From Ophiodon elongatus (lineage: Eukaryota > Chordata > Actinopteri > Perciformes > Hexagrammidae), in contig JACSYO010000506.1 of assembly GCA_016806645.1 (NCBI GenBank), positions 2,795,001 to 2,859,000 of the forward strand: DNA of 64,000 bases, written 5' to 3'. Of this stretch, positions 1 to 13,577 are shown in pieces (within the stretch, counting starts at the first letter, position 1; every line of letters begins with the position of its first letter). A program made the position numbers and the translations under genes. The notes beneath the pieces are model-generated. The model did no database searches, had not been told where the DNA came from, and saw nothing but the letters and a program-made list of their open reading frames with translations.

Positions 1-410
1 CTTGCTACTGCCACTCTGTTAACAAAGATGTTCCATGTGTATTTCCAAATAGTTTAGTTTGGGATTTGTCACATTGGACTAACTTAGATTTCCCTGTGCT
101 CTTGTCGCTGATGTCTATATGTGCTTGTGGCCTATTTAGCCAGTGAGTCAGGCCAGATTATTATTCATCTGATGGGCTTTTGTTTATCAAATTGATGTGG
201 TTAATGGTTCCAAATGGGAACCACTGGTCTCCTCAATAAACACAACCATTTGATTGACCACTGTGATTTTAGCATTACCCATATCGTCATGGCTAGCCAC
301 AGATTTTTCTGATCTGTTTTTTTTTTCTGAAAATATATATAGGCTTTCATTCCACAAGATTACATTGCTTATTCATGATTTCATGGATGATGTAGACATT
401 TTACAAGTTC
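1..410. other. DNA downstream of grin3b, nothing recognised
   Basis: AT-rich single-copy-looking sequence with no ORF, RNA gene or repeat that I can name. It may include more 3' UTR if a more distal polyadenylation site is used. Confidence 0.3.
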
Positions 411-416
411 TTTAAT
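411..416 (-). promoter_or_regulatory. candidate polyadenylation signal ATTAAA
   Basis: Plus-strand TTTAAT reads ATTAAA on the sense strand, about 190 nt after the stop. It is the commonest variant signal, and no canonical AATAAA was seen on this strand in 1-607. The downstream region has a weak GU-rich stretch. One hexamer is weak evidence. Confidence 0.3.
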
Positions 417-607
417 TGCAGTTAAAGTTTTTTAGTTGGAATTTTAAGCGAGTGTGAAAATTATTAGGTTGCGGTAAGTAATGGTGTGAGTTAACATATA
501 CTGCCATTTTTCAGCAAGCGTCCCCTAAACTTTACCCATTCCAACAAAGCAATCTTCCCACGGCTATGCAAGTACTAACTGCACTACTCTTTCCGCAGTC
601 CTACGCA
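412..607 (-). other. grin3b: probable grin3b 3' UTR
   Basis: Non-coding DNA directly after the stop codon on the sense strand, ending near the first polyadenylation-like hexamer met. No conserved element was recognised. The true 3' end is not visible from sequence alone. Confidence 0.4.
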
Positions 608-1541
608 TCAAGTCTCACTGCTTACACTTGATTGGTTGGTTGTCCTCTCTAGAGTGTTCAGAGTGCGTGACAGGTTAGCCATCTGTCTGTCCAGGCTAGA
701 AGTGTTCCGTGATTGGACAGGTACGTTTCCAGCTCCTGGTTGGTTGACTCGACTTCGCTCCAAGCTGGTGGAAGTGCGTGATTGGACAGTCCTTTCTCCC
801 GTCAAAGTGTTGACAGAGCGTAGCTGGTTAGCTCGCCCTCTGTCCAAACTGTTAACTGTGTTTAATTGGCTGCTTCTCCCGTGCTCCAGAGTCCAGGGAC
901 CGCCTGATTGGTTATCCCTCCCTGTTTGTTGATTATTCAGGGTTTGCAGTTGGCTGGTCCTGTCTCTCTCAGGCAGTTTGGGCTGAGTGGAGCTACTTCT
1001 GTCTGTGTTAATAGTTTGTGTCCTCTGTCTGTCCCGTTCCCTCTCCAGACTGGTATCCCTGCGCACAAGTCCGCACCTCTCTCTCTCCAGGCTGCTCTGG
1101 ATCTCTGCTCTCCTGGCCAGAGCCTCTCTCAGCTGGGTGCGGAACATCTCGATCTTCCCCTGCAGGTCCTGGAGCTCCCCCTCCCACAGGCTGGTCTGAG
1201 CGGCCCTGCTCCCCAGGGGAGAGAGCACTAAGCCTGTGGAAGCCAGTGAAGAGACGGGGCCCCCGTTGGCATGGAGGCTAATCTGTGGAGGGGAGGCAAA
1301 ACCCCCCATGTTTCCCAGCCCCCAGCCTCCCAGGCCTAACCCAGGACGGCCGACCATGCCGGGCCTGCCGCGCACCGAGGCGGTGTGTGTGCGCAGGCGG
1401 TAGCTGTGGAGGGTTTCCAGGTCAAAGTGCACACGTTTCTCCTTGGGCTCATGGGATGGTGAGGAGTTGCAGGTGTCTCCAGCAGAGGTGGAAGCAGGGA
1501 GGGATGTGGGAGGAGATGGGGGAGGAGGCTGATGCTGCTTC
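608..1541 (-). CDS. grin3b: grin3b E12: last exon, long repeat-rich cytoplasmic tail
   Basis: 934 nt, residues 835-1144 and TGA at 610-608. The acceptor ccctacacag|GAAGCAG is chosen because it keeps phase with E11; a stronger-looking acceptor 19 nt upstream shifts the frame. The exon begins KQHQPPPPSPPTS. KEKRVHFDLE at about residues 867-876 resembles the conserved tail motif of mammalian GluN3B and fits an RVxF phosphatase-docking motif. After a Gly-rich stretch comes a predicted coiled coil, GELQDLQGKIEMFRTQLREA followed by LARRAEIQSSLERE. The last 140 or so residues are a degenerate repeat of about 14 residues (SLDRGRANQLRSVN, TLEHGRSSQLNTVN, SLERSRVNQPGAGN). The coiled-coil part is well supported; the function of the repeat is unknown. 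Confidence 0.88.
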
Positions 1542-3951
1542 CTGTGTAGGGTGCAGTTCTCTGAGATACAAGAGGAGGGGCTAGTGAAAGAGAGGAAGAT
1601 CACAGCAAAGGGTATATATCCAGTGAGATATACTGTACAGCAGTATACATGGATACATTTTCCTATTAGCAAACAGAAAGTGTATATAGACGATTTATTG
1701 TCAAGTGCAGACTAAGCGGTACTATCTGACTTAAGACGTATCATGCTCATTTTCAGGTTCATACTTGTATTTTGCGTTTCTACTAGAACATCTTTAAATG
1801 CTTTACTGTTTAAAAAACACAATATTTTTCTCACACTGTCTGCCTGAATTAAAAGCAGAATATGGGCTTTGTGTATTTTCTATGGATTGAGTTTTTGGTA
1901 CTTATATAGCACCTAGACCTGCTTTATAATACAATTAATAAAAGACATGGAAATCACAATTTCTACAATATGAGATTTTTAAGTCACTTGTTTTGTCTTG
2001 ATTATAATTTTTCAGTTTAGGTAATACTAATTAAATAAAAGGTCATGTCTGTTTAAGAACACGAGGCAAGAAATATCCATCTAAAGTCACTTTGTTTCTC
2101 AAGTTGTGAAAGTGAAAGAAAATCTGTTAAAGTTTGACATTTTGGGGAATATGCCTATCCGCTGTCTTGCAGAGAGTTAGATGAGAAGATCGATAAGAGT
2201 CTGTACGTTAATATTGAAGTGTCAGCAGCTGAGAACAGATTAAACAAACAAGATATAACAAATATGATATAGTGTGTGAATTAGAGAGCTTAAAGGTGCT
2301 AGTAGGCAGATGTTGTTATCTTTCGAGAGAGCCAGGCTAGCCGTTTCCCAAAATGTCAAACTGCTCCTTTAAGAATTTTAATAAGTTAGAGGTATTTTCT
2401 TGACAGATGACAGAAGGCAGATTCTTTTTGCACTGGCAACAGGAAAGTGACATTTGATCCTATCTTAAAACAACTTTCCAGATGTAAAGTGTAACTTGTT
2501 TATGTTTCAATACTTATTCTGAGTGTTTCAAATGGAAGGTGACAATCAAGTGTGTAGATGAAGTCAGTTGGTGACTTCCTTACTTTTGATCGAGGTCGGT
2601 CAGCTCCTTCCCATCATCCTCATATGTGGCGTGGAGGGCTCTGTGAATTTTCTGCAAGTAGACAAGAAAAGAAAAAAATATATAAGAGAACTCCTGATTT
2701 GTAATGGGAAATGTGTTATCACTTCATCAGCTCTCAAATAAACCAGGAGAGATGAGGCATTTGAGTTTCTGAGATTATCATTATTTTACCCGTTGCACAG
2801 AACATCAGTGACAGCTATTCCTCGCAAATCCTGCTGTGGTGCTGCGCTGAATAATTTAATTAAATGATTGTAAATTCACCGAGAGACAGCTCTTTTATGC
2901 TTAAAACTCTGAGAGAGGTTAAGGCATCAGTAAAGCCTTTTTTGATTTAGGCACCCAAGTGCTTTGGTTAGACTGAGAAAAACCCCCTCTCCTAACCAAC
3001 CTCTTAAGGTGGAAGGCATGACTCTGCTTTAATTCTTCCTGATATATATTCGCCTGAAGATATCTGAGGGAAAGAGAGCCTTTCACTTTAGGTAAGGATT
3101 ATCCTGAAGGACTAACTCCGATGTCATCCTCTCAGATAACTGAGCTGGGTTGTGATGAATGCTAACGGCTGCCCAGGAATGGTTGCCCTTTCAGAGGGCT
3201 GTAACAAACAGCAGTCTTGATATCCATTATTCACTCAAAAATATTGCCACGGGCACCTCATTTAGTAACGGCTAGACTTTCATAAAAAAACAAAATATGA
3301 CCTTTAAATCCCCAATTTGTGTCTCTCGTGGTTCACTTTATAATAAAGGCACCAATTCCCTAACGGGCTTATTGCAAAAAAAGCTTCTACAGGTCTCTTT
3401 TTATTCTTTATTCTAAACTACAGATTTTAATTGCATGTCAAAATAAAGCGTATTTTAAAGTATGTTGCAGGCAGCAAAACGTGATAAAAGACAACATTTT
3501 TAATAAAAAGGTAGATTTAAAAGATAGTTAAATATATTTTATATTAAATATATTTAAAATCAGAAATTTTGATATCTGTGAAAAATATTTACAAATCAAT
3601 TGCGTCACAATAGAAGAAAAACAATGAATAAAGCACTGCAAATCGTAACAGTTTAATAACTTTTAACTTAATTAACTCATTAATTTAAAGTATTATGGTA
3701 ACGCTATAGAGCACAATTAAATAATGAATTAGTTAATTAACAAAGGGCTTATTAGCAATACATTTTAGCTTAAAGTTTTAAAACTATTAAATTGAAATCT
3801 GTCCTATAAAACACGATACGATGAGGTTTTAAATAAAATATTAGTCTTGATCTGGAATGTTAGTTTCCAACAGTAGAGGGCGCAGGTTACCTGCAAGATG
3901 AGTGTTAACTCCAGGGGGTTAGGGAGTCTCACCAACAGCAATATGCTGGTG

Positions 3952-3991
<40 letters not shown>

Positions 3992-5658
3992 ACTGTTCTC
4001 TTTGCGTGGGCTCACGCGAGTAGCGTGACGATTACAGTTGTGCATCCTTTCGGTTGTGTGCTTGAGCGCATGAGAGCAAGTGTGTGAGAGCATGTGCATG
4101 CATCCGTACAGTGGCGCATTCACTCACCTGGCTGGTGTGCAGCCAGTACTGCAGTGTGTGTGTTCGTCGGAGGCGAGGGATAACCAGGTGATAGAAGGTG
4201 TGTTCACCTGCCAAGGTCAGCAAGGCTCCACACACCCCCATACACAGCAGCACAAACAGGCCGGAAAAATGCTGGATCCCCATCTGAAGAGTCTGAGAGT
4301 GTGATGGCAGAAAGAGAGAGAGAAAGAGGGGTTTGGGGGAGAGACACAGATTAGTAAAGACTCAAGCCAACATAGGAAAATACAGGGATTGATGACTTGT
4401 ATTTACATAATTGCCATTTGGGCCACTTTTTGTGAATATGCAATTGATATTCTGCTGCTGTTTATCTGGTTTGCCTGTGAAAGCCCACAATAATAAAAAT
4501 AAAGAGGAGAGGGAAACAGCGTAAAAGACATGTTTGGAAAAGAAAAGGAATGAAAAGCATAAAGAGCTGAGGGGAAGCAAAACTGAGAGTAATTGAAAGA
4601 AACAGCAGTTAGAGGGGCGACGGTAAAAAGAGACGATGGTTAATTGAAGAGCAGTTTGTTCCCATTTGGTTCGCCCACATTCCCCTTGACATAATGTCTA
4701 TCTCTTATGAGGCTTTCATGGGCCTGGAGGAAGTGGAAGAGACAGTGGCGAGCTTTTCCAATACTCTCTAATCATGTTTCCTTCACCCGGCACATTTCGG
4801 CATTGCCTCCGATGGCAATTAGCCCCATGCTGACTCGGCAAATCCATCAGTGACAACACTGACCTCCTTTTGCTCCCAATCCAGAGGGCAAGATCGCCCA
4901 CATTGTTTGAGAGTAACCCACTCTCTGGGCTTCAAATGGGATGAATAGTAATAACTTCCTGATGCAGGTTGAAGTTGAGGTTCTCATTTCACTGTAGGCA
5001 CCTATGACTGTTTAATATCGTTTATTGCTCTAATGTGATTTAACTTTGAAGTGGGTTTTCAAAGGGACGGCCAAAGAGAGCTGAACGGCTTCTCTATTCA
5101 CAAACAAGTGATATAGATACAGACAACGTGCTCCGTCTGGAGATCCCCAGCTCTCCAAAAAGAGAGAAGAGGAAAGGGAGGGGGCAAGAACTGAGAGTTC
5201 TCTGCTGTAAGACACAAATAAGTATCGACACTCAGACACTACGTGCCTGTAAACTGTGTTTAACGTCAGTAAATAGGCCCGCGTTTATGTGTTTGTACGT
5301 CTTTGCCCCCCGTGTGTGTGTATGTCCGTCCGCTTGTGTGTGTGTGAATGTGTCGACGCATGTGTGCTTAGCTGGCAGGCAATCCTGCCCCGTGTCCCGA
5401 AGGGAGGCTCATTTACAGGAGTGCAGGGGCAGAAAGCTTTGCTTTACACACCATACACGTACACAATACATGAACACCCTCTCTCACCAATGACTTACCT
5501 CAGTGACTGCAAAGACTCGCTTCCCGCAGGGCACAACCTTATACCATTTGTCATGTAGCATGTCCATGAAGCCGTCAGACTTGTAGCGACTCACAAACTC
5601 TGACACATTACGGGTTAGAGGAGAGCCCTGGGGCAGGCCTATCCCGTAGCCTGAGAGA

Positions 5659-5701
<43 letters not shown>

Positions 5702-8700
5702 CTTAACTACATATGTCACATGCAACAGAGCCTGAGAGCCGTGCCCGAGGAAGAGACTTGAAACTAACTTGGTGTATATGCGTAAGAAACCACAGTCAGC
5801 AAGGTGCGGTTCGCCAAAGGGCAGATGCCCTCTGGAAAAAGGAGATTTATTACAGGCTTCAGTAGGAATCAGAATAAACTCTTTTTTTTCTGTCAGGTAC
5901 AGTACTTAATATACAGTGCAAACACATTTAGCTAGGTGTAGTATTTGTGTTGGGAAAACAAAGCACGAAACCACTAAAGCTGATGGAGGTTTTCCTTGTG
6001 GTACAGGAGTATATTCTGTAGTGGATCAAATTCTGGTATTGACCTGTTATTTCCTCCCTTTATCACTTTCAATACTTACAGCTTGAGAGGCTCCTCACAA
6101 CAAAATCATAGGCATCTCTAATGCCAGGATAAGATTAGAGGGAACCCTGCTGTCTTTTATGATTAAAAAGGCTCGCAAAGGTGATGTCTTAAGTGGATCA
6201 GGTATTAGCCAGATGGGTCCACATTAACTATTTCTTTGTCAGTGTTCAGTGTCAACGCTATCAGTTCCATTTAGTCACTTTCAGTTCCCTAACCTCACGT
6301 TACCTTCTCTAAAAATGAGTCCAAAAGACTTCCATGCACTGAGGTTTACAAATCTTCAAAGCTGTTAAAAAGAGAGCACTGGTATCTGATCGGTACCTTC
6401 AGTTGAGTTATTGGAATTTGTATCGGGGGAGGAAAAGATGGATTAGTGCACGCCCAGGCTCGAGATAGACTTCTGAAATCAATGTCAACATCTGAGGCAT
6501 CATGGAACATACTGTAGACTTTGTCAAACTACTAGTCTTTCTGTTAGCGCCTCAGAGACTTAGACCAGAGTTGTCCTACACTATCACCACTTCAAAAGAT
6601 AAAATAAAATAAAATGACAAATTGCCGTACCCGATGCTCATTCCCATTCCCAGCATTCCACATCTGTCAAATGTTTGGGCTGATATAACGTTGTCTCCGG
6701 GGTTGTAGTTGGATCAAGTTGGACGTGACTCCCCTAGACTCCAGACTTCAGTGGATAGAGTGCTCATATTTTACCTGACTATGCATCTTATAGGCTGTTA
6801 CGTTCCTGTGGGTTATGCACTCGCGTGGCCGTGGTCACCCCGAGGTGATTTATTAGCGCAACATAAATTACTTCTGTGTAAATGAAAACCCTTTGACGGA
6901 GGAGTTGGTTCCAGCACCGCCATATGTCATGAAAAGTGACTCAAGATTTAGACAGTTATGTATTTTTGACGTTATGTAACATTTCAATTTGCTTTTAAAT
7001 GGTTTCCTTGAGTTACTCTTTTCTCACCTGTGCACCATGCTCACCCCATGTTGGATTCAGAGCCTTAATAAAGATTTAGTGGAGTAATGTCTACCTGAGA
7101 AGATAATGAAGTTGCCGGCTCAGCTGTTGGCATGTTGAGAGCCGACGAGAGACATTAGAAATTTTCCCAATATCGCATTTAGCCCCTTCAATGTTTCTTT
7201 CCTGTGTGATTTAATTTAGAATTTCTTAGTTGACTACATTTCCATTAGTGTTTTCAGTCAGGGTCCCCCTCAAACTCGCCTGGATAATGCTTAGAGGTAT
7301 ATGACACTTCATAGTAGTCCAGACATCAACATATAAAAGCTATAGAAAATATAATTTATTTTTACTGGCAGTTTTATGACATACTTTGAGAAAAAGAAAA
7401 TACATAAAAATGTGAACGTGTTAAAAGAGAATACCATCTGTTTTGTCATCACACCTCCGGTTTCCATAAAAATCCCCCACAAAGTATCAAAAGATAATGG
7501 GACCTCCTACCCCTCACCTTCCCTGACCTCATCACCGCAGCCGTCAGTTGCAAAACACTTATCGCGGTCTATGACGCAGAGCATCCTCTCCACGCTCACT
7601 TCACACTCATGCCCTCTGGTTACAGATACAAGACTCAGTTCTGAACAAAGGCCAAATAAAGGCCAGTTTCACTCCATCTGCAGGAGGACTTAATAACATG
7701 CTGACATTAGAGCTCTTTTGTGGATCTTTTTTGTTTTGTTCCATCTGTTGATGGCGATTTTCTATTGAATGTTGCTGGTGTTAGTGTTTCCTGACAGAAT
7801 GTGTAACATTGATACAACAGCAGTTTAGTTTAAATTGATATTGATAGCAGGCATGTTTAAGCTCTATATTTGAGTACAAAGTGTTGTGATGCTTTTTTTC
7901 AAATACCAGAGAAACATTCATGCATGTAATTGACAGCTGTGGTTATTGATTACTTTGTTTACATGAAATAAAATATTATGTGCAATTAGAGTTCCAACCT
8001 GCCACTGTCACAGATATGGATTTAATGGCTTCAAAGATATTTTAATTATGCAGTCACTAATGCAAATCATTGTTATAGTACATTAAATATTCATCTGTGC
8101 TTGATTTGAAGAAATTGCTTCAGCATAACTTGATTGGTATTGCCTCGGACTTCCTTATTTCCCTGTTGTTAAAGATAAAACACCGGCAGTATGTGGAGAA
8201 TTGCGACCAGACAGAACTTTTTTTTTCCACCAATAAAAGGAAATAACTACAACATTTTTAATTAAGCCACATATTTAACTACTTTCCCCACCGCTGCTCA
8301 TCGTTTTAATTTCAAAAGTGGCACCCCTAATGTATCATTGCAACTCACGCTCGTGAGCAATGTTTTGCTTTGTTTAGTCCACATCTCTGCAGGTGCAAAA
8401 TGATAGAAATATATCCCTGAGCTTAGAATCAAAAAGACCCTCTTGGAGATTTATTGCAATACACAAGACCTCCTGGGGTTGTTTGTTTCATTCCATCTGT
8501 ACTGCAGTGAAAGGCACAGTCATGCCAACAGCGCTTTGGTGTGTTCGTGCGTGATTGTCGCGGACTTGGCAGCTGTTTTTGATTGAGTTTGTGTGTGTGT
8601 GTGTGTGTGTGTTTGTGTGTGCGTTGGCTGTCAAGGTGTGTGAGTCTGATGGGGTTTGCGGACAGAAACAGAGAATAGCTAAGGTTCACGTAACTGTCAC

Positions 8701-10459
8701 ACTCTGCTTCCTACATGACAAAGACAGTCTAAGCTTCCCTCCCTTTGCTTTCACCCTGCTTTACCTCCTCTCCTCATTTTCTTCCTCTCTCGTCCCTCTC
8801 ATCCCTCCTTGTGTTCCTGTCCGAGGTCATTTCTCTCCCACCATTGCCGCTAGTCTCTTCCTCTGTTAGTCCACTCCTTATCTCTGTCATCCCTTCAATT
8901 TCGTTCAATTTCTGCCTCACTCCATTCTTGTCTTTATCTTTCGACTCCTCTCCCGAGTCCCCTGCTTTGTCTCCGTACGTCTTTTTTCTTCTTTCCTCCA
9001 GACAGACACCATTTTTCTGTCATCAGCCTATCTCCATACGCATTTCTTTAGAGCACTCAGTCAAATAGTGAAGTACAAGTGGGCAGCCACTTGTCATTTG
9101 TTTTGATTCTTTCCCCCAGACATCTGCATGCATCCATCACAAGTCCCAAAGCTGTCGCTCATATCCCCCACACCTACTCTCTCACTAACAGACACACCTA
9201 CTCTCTCACTAACAGACACACCTACTCTCTCACTAACAGACACACACCGAGCATCACGTTTTTATTCCAAACCACTTTTTATAGGCTATAAAAATGTTAC
9301 TACCTTTTTACAGATCAAAAGTTTCACTCTTTACCAAGCAAAGACGTTATGATCTTTCAGAACTTTAAAATGATTATATTTGGAATACTACTTTTTATGA
9401 CATCTTTGCTCCTAAGCACCGATTTCTTTATTGCTTTGTGCTGTAGTTCTAAAAGATAATATCATAATCAAACACTGGCAAGTATTTTGAACTCTTTCTT
9501 TTCATAATGTTTGACTATCTATATGTAATATTTCTTTGATAATTCATTAATTGCTGCTAGCAATATAAAACATGTAATTTCCTGTGTACCAGAGGATATT
9601 CCCCCCATTCCTGCAGGAGAAGTAGGTTCTCCTGCTAGACTATAATTATTAAATCAGTGATAGAGCAGTTTTATAGAGTACTGTATTATGGTGGCAACAG
9701 TTATATTGCCATTACAGTATGTGTGAGGGTTGGAAGATATAGCCAAATATCATATGAAGATGAATTACCAGATTTACTCTCTGATGCATTTGTCCTGTTT
9801 AATTATTGTATGAACCATTAAAGATAGTGAGCATTTGGCTGACTTGTTGTAGCCATCAACACACATTTATTACAAATTTGGTAAGAGATTCACAATAACG
9901 GTAATTCAATACATTTGGTATACTTTCCAGCACTAGGTGACATCGTAACATTGATTTTGTCCTATCAACAATCTAAAACCAAAAGATGTGCAGCTTACCA
10001 TTTCTTAGGACAGAAAAATGTACCACATAACCACAGTTAGGAACTATTTAGAAATAGTTGCTGATTAACTCTTTGCCGATTGATTAATCGATTCAACTCT
10101 ACATCATTTGAACAGAGAATTCTGAAAGATATATATAGATATATATAGATATATATCTATATATATCTATATATATATATAGACATATATCTATAGCCTG
10201 CTTACTTTCCAAAGTAGATAAACTTATATATATATATAGATATATATCTATATATCTATAGATATATAGATATAAGTTTATCTACTTTGGAAAGTAAGCA
10301 GACAAAGGAGTCTGTATGTCACTCCTGCCAGACGTGAGCCGCCCGACCAACAACAGCTTCACCCCGGCAACAAACTTTTCTGCCAGCCTCATTTTGATCT
10401 TCAGACGCGCTCTGTCCTGCTTCACCGAGCTTGTGTAGATCACTTATGCACGAAGGGAA

Positions 10460-10497
<38 letters not shown>

Positions 10498-10547
10498 GCA
10501 CACACACACACACACACACCACACACACACACACACACAAACACACA

Positions 10548-10604
<57 letters not shown>

Positions 10605-10879
10605 AACAAGCAGCGAGTGTTCAGTGGCAATATTATTAATGGGGTGTGTCTGGGCTGTCGTAAACATTTCCCAACAGCACTCAGTGAAAACAGACGCACG
10701 GCGACACCACCGCATCTCTCTCCACTTAAGTAGCCTGAAGATTTCAGCAGCAGCACCTCGCCTGTAGCGTCTCCACAGTCCCAAATCCTCCGTCTCCCTG
10801 TATCTCCTGACCACAAACCACTCTATAAATCCTGCCTCCATCCTCATACCAAATAACACTTCCTCTCTTTTTTTCCCTT

Positions 10880-10924
<45 letters not shown>

Positions 10925-13139
10925 CTTTTCTCCCCTCCCTCACTCCATCTGCTTGGGGTGAAGGTTTGTCTTGATTAGGAGACTCTGTTGGCTGGCTCTT
11001 TTATCACTCGCTGTGCAGAAAGGCGCAAACTGGCAGTGGGCAAATGAAAGCCCTCTATCTCCTTCTCGTGCTCAACTCCCACCTCGCTCGCACCCCCTCA
11101 CTGGCCCTCCCTTTCTTTACCTTTGTTTTGCTTCCTCTTACTTTTTCCATCTCGTGGTCTCTTTTTTTTCTCCTCCCCATCTCATCTCCTCCTCCTGTGT
11201 TTTTCCTCTCGCACATTTCCTGTCTGGGCCATTTCCTGCTCTTTCTTCCCTTTTACCTTTCAGAGTTATTGAGTTATTCACTCCCATCTCATTCTTCCTC
11301 ACACGGGCTGTGGGGGTGAATAGCTACCGAAGGCATCTTGGATTCTTTGCCTGCCTTTTTCATGTAGACAATGAATCAAGTAGTCATCAAAACTAACCCA
11401 CTACCCATACCAATGAGACCTGTTTTCTCATCCTCAGAATCATGAGTAATGCTGCGGCGATGTCTCTTGGCTCATTTAGTCTTTTGTAGTGAAGAAAGCA
11501 GTAGCTAATCTCCAGCTAACAAGAGTAACTGAGTAGGGCATGTGGGAGTGGGGTCTTTCTGAGGACACGCTTTGACCGACAGAGAAATGGAATCAAAGTC
11601 AGTGTTTGGTCCCATGTAGCACCTTTACTCGTATCTATTTACTGTCTCTATATCTGTCTCAGAAGTGGGAGGAGAAAAGAGAAGGCTGAACTGAAACACA
11701 TACACATGGAAGTGCACACAATCACACACGTGTAATATGCTCGCACTTAAACGTTTGTCGGCGCCAGGTTTGAGTGCGCACACTAATTCTAAACCTGTAA
11801 AAAAACGAGTTTGGGTTGGAGGTTAAATGCCTGCTAGATTCAATAAATGTGTTCTGCCAGTGGAAATTTAACTTCAAAGTCACCTCCAGAAGGCGTTGAT
11901 GATGAGCCATGCGACGAGAATACAATAAAACTTGCAATAATGGCCGGAACCTTTATTTTCCTCAATGGAAGGGCGCACCAGACTTTTATTACAGCTAAGA
12001 CATCATTTCTTATGACGGGTCGTCAGCAGCCTTTATTTGTAAAAGTGATACAATTTACTCTTGTTCTGCAAAGAAATCCCACTGCTCATATGTATTCACT
12101 TCATAGCATACAGGGAACTACTTCTCCTACTACTACTATTACTGCAGTAATTACTGCTGCTACGAGTCGTAATAGTACATCTGACTATAATGGTTGTGCA
12201 AAGCGATTAATTACTTGCGCAAAAACATAATTTATTACTGGTAATTTATCATTATCTAGTGAAAACATTTATAATTAGTCTTGTAACTAATGTATCCATA
12301 CCTCAAAACAGAATTAAATGAGACCTTATTGACTTACTGACAAACAAAGCAATGCTGCAGTGATGCACAGGGGTTTCATGTCAGTGCTTGCAGGATATTG
12401 TAACTGAAGCCAGCACATATGGGTCAGCATCTTCCACTACATGCAGCAAATATATTTTGGTAATATTTTAGAACGTCTTTCATAACTATTAATAATGTAA
12501 GAATTTATGTATAATTTATTTTGTAGTAGTTTTAGTTTTGCTAGTACACACACGCAAGTTATAGGCGTAGAAGGAGGATGAGGAGAAGGAGGAAGGAAAA
12601 CAGTGGAAAATTGTTAAGTTAACATGAAAACATGACAAAACATTCTTGTAGCTATTTTGCGGCTTTTCCTTTTTCCTTGCTTGCCACGGTTCACATGGTG
12701 ATTTTCTTTCAGATAGAAGAAGAAGTAGAAGCAATAACTTTACTTTCGAAAAAATTTCCTCCCACTGAAAGTCTAAAAAGGAAAACAATTTCCTTCAAGA
12801 ATAGCACAAGAACACAGGATGCAACCATCGGTACTCTCACACACATTCACCGGCATAAGTTTGCTTATTCGTGTAGCAATGTACGAAAACTTGAATATGA
12901 TAACTCCCTTAGTGGATCATTAGCCTTTTTTTTGGTCTGGCGGTGGATCTGTGTATATGCTTCATGACTATACTGCATTTAATTTGACCTGCAGGCGGTA
13001 AATCCAAAGTTCTCTGACTGGGCATTGTTGTTAATAATTGATGATTAAGTACTTTTACCTGCAGCGTTTTAAGTTCATCCAGTGAATCACTGTGTTATTC
13101 TGTCAGTCATGTAGCTAACAGTATTTGATCCCCTTTCTG

Positions 13140-13177
<38 letters not shown>

Positions 13178-13514
13178 TATGTGCGTACTATATGTTTCTT
13201 TATATATGTGTGTGTGTGTACGCTTTTGAGTGACGTCCATGCTTTAATGTGTATAGCCTATAGAGGTGTGTATGTTTGTCTATGTTGCATGAAACATTGC
13301 ATGGTACAGTATTTCTACTGTGTGAGTGCATGGACAGGTGTGTATTTTTTATGTGTGTGAGGCACTTTTGGTTTGTGTGTATTTCTTTGTGAGTACTTAA
13401 TCAGATTGTGGGGACTCACCTGCCATCCGGGGACAAAAGGTCCCTTACAATGTCAGTAGATAGATGGCCACAAAGGGAATGACAGCAAATCCTTAATAAT
13501 AACATGTGTGTCTT

Positions 13515-13577
<63 letters not shown>

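Noticed and set aside
11847..12230. 127-codon plus-strand ORF in intron 8.
   Set aside because: No recognisable domain, low-complexity Thr/Ala part from a tactact-like stretch, no splice or promoter context.
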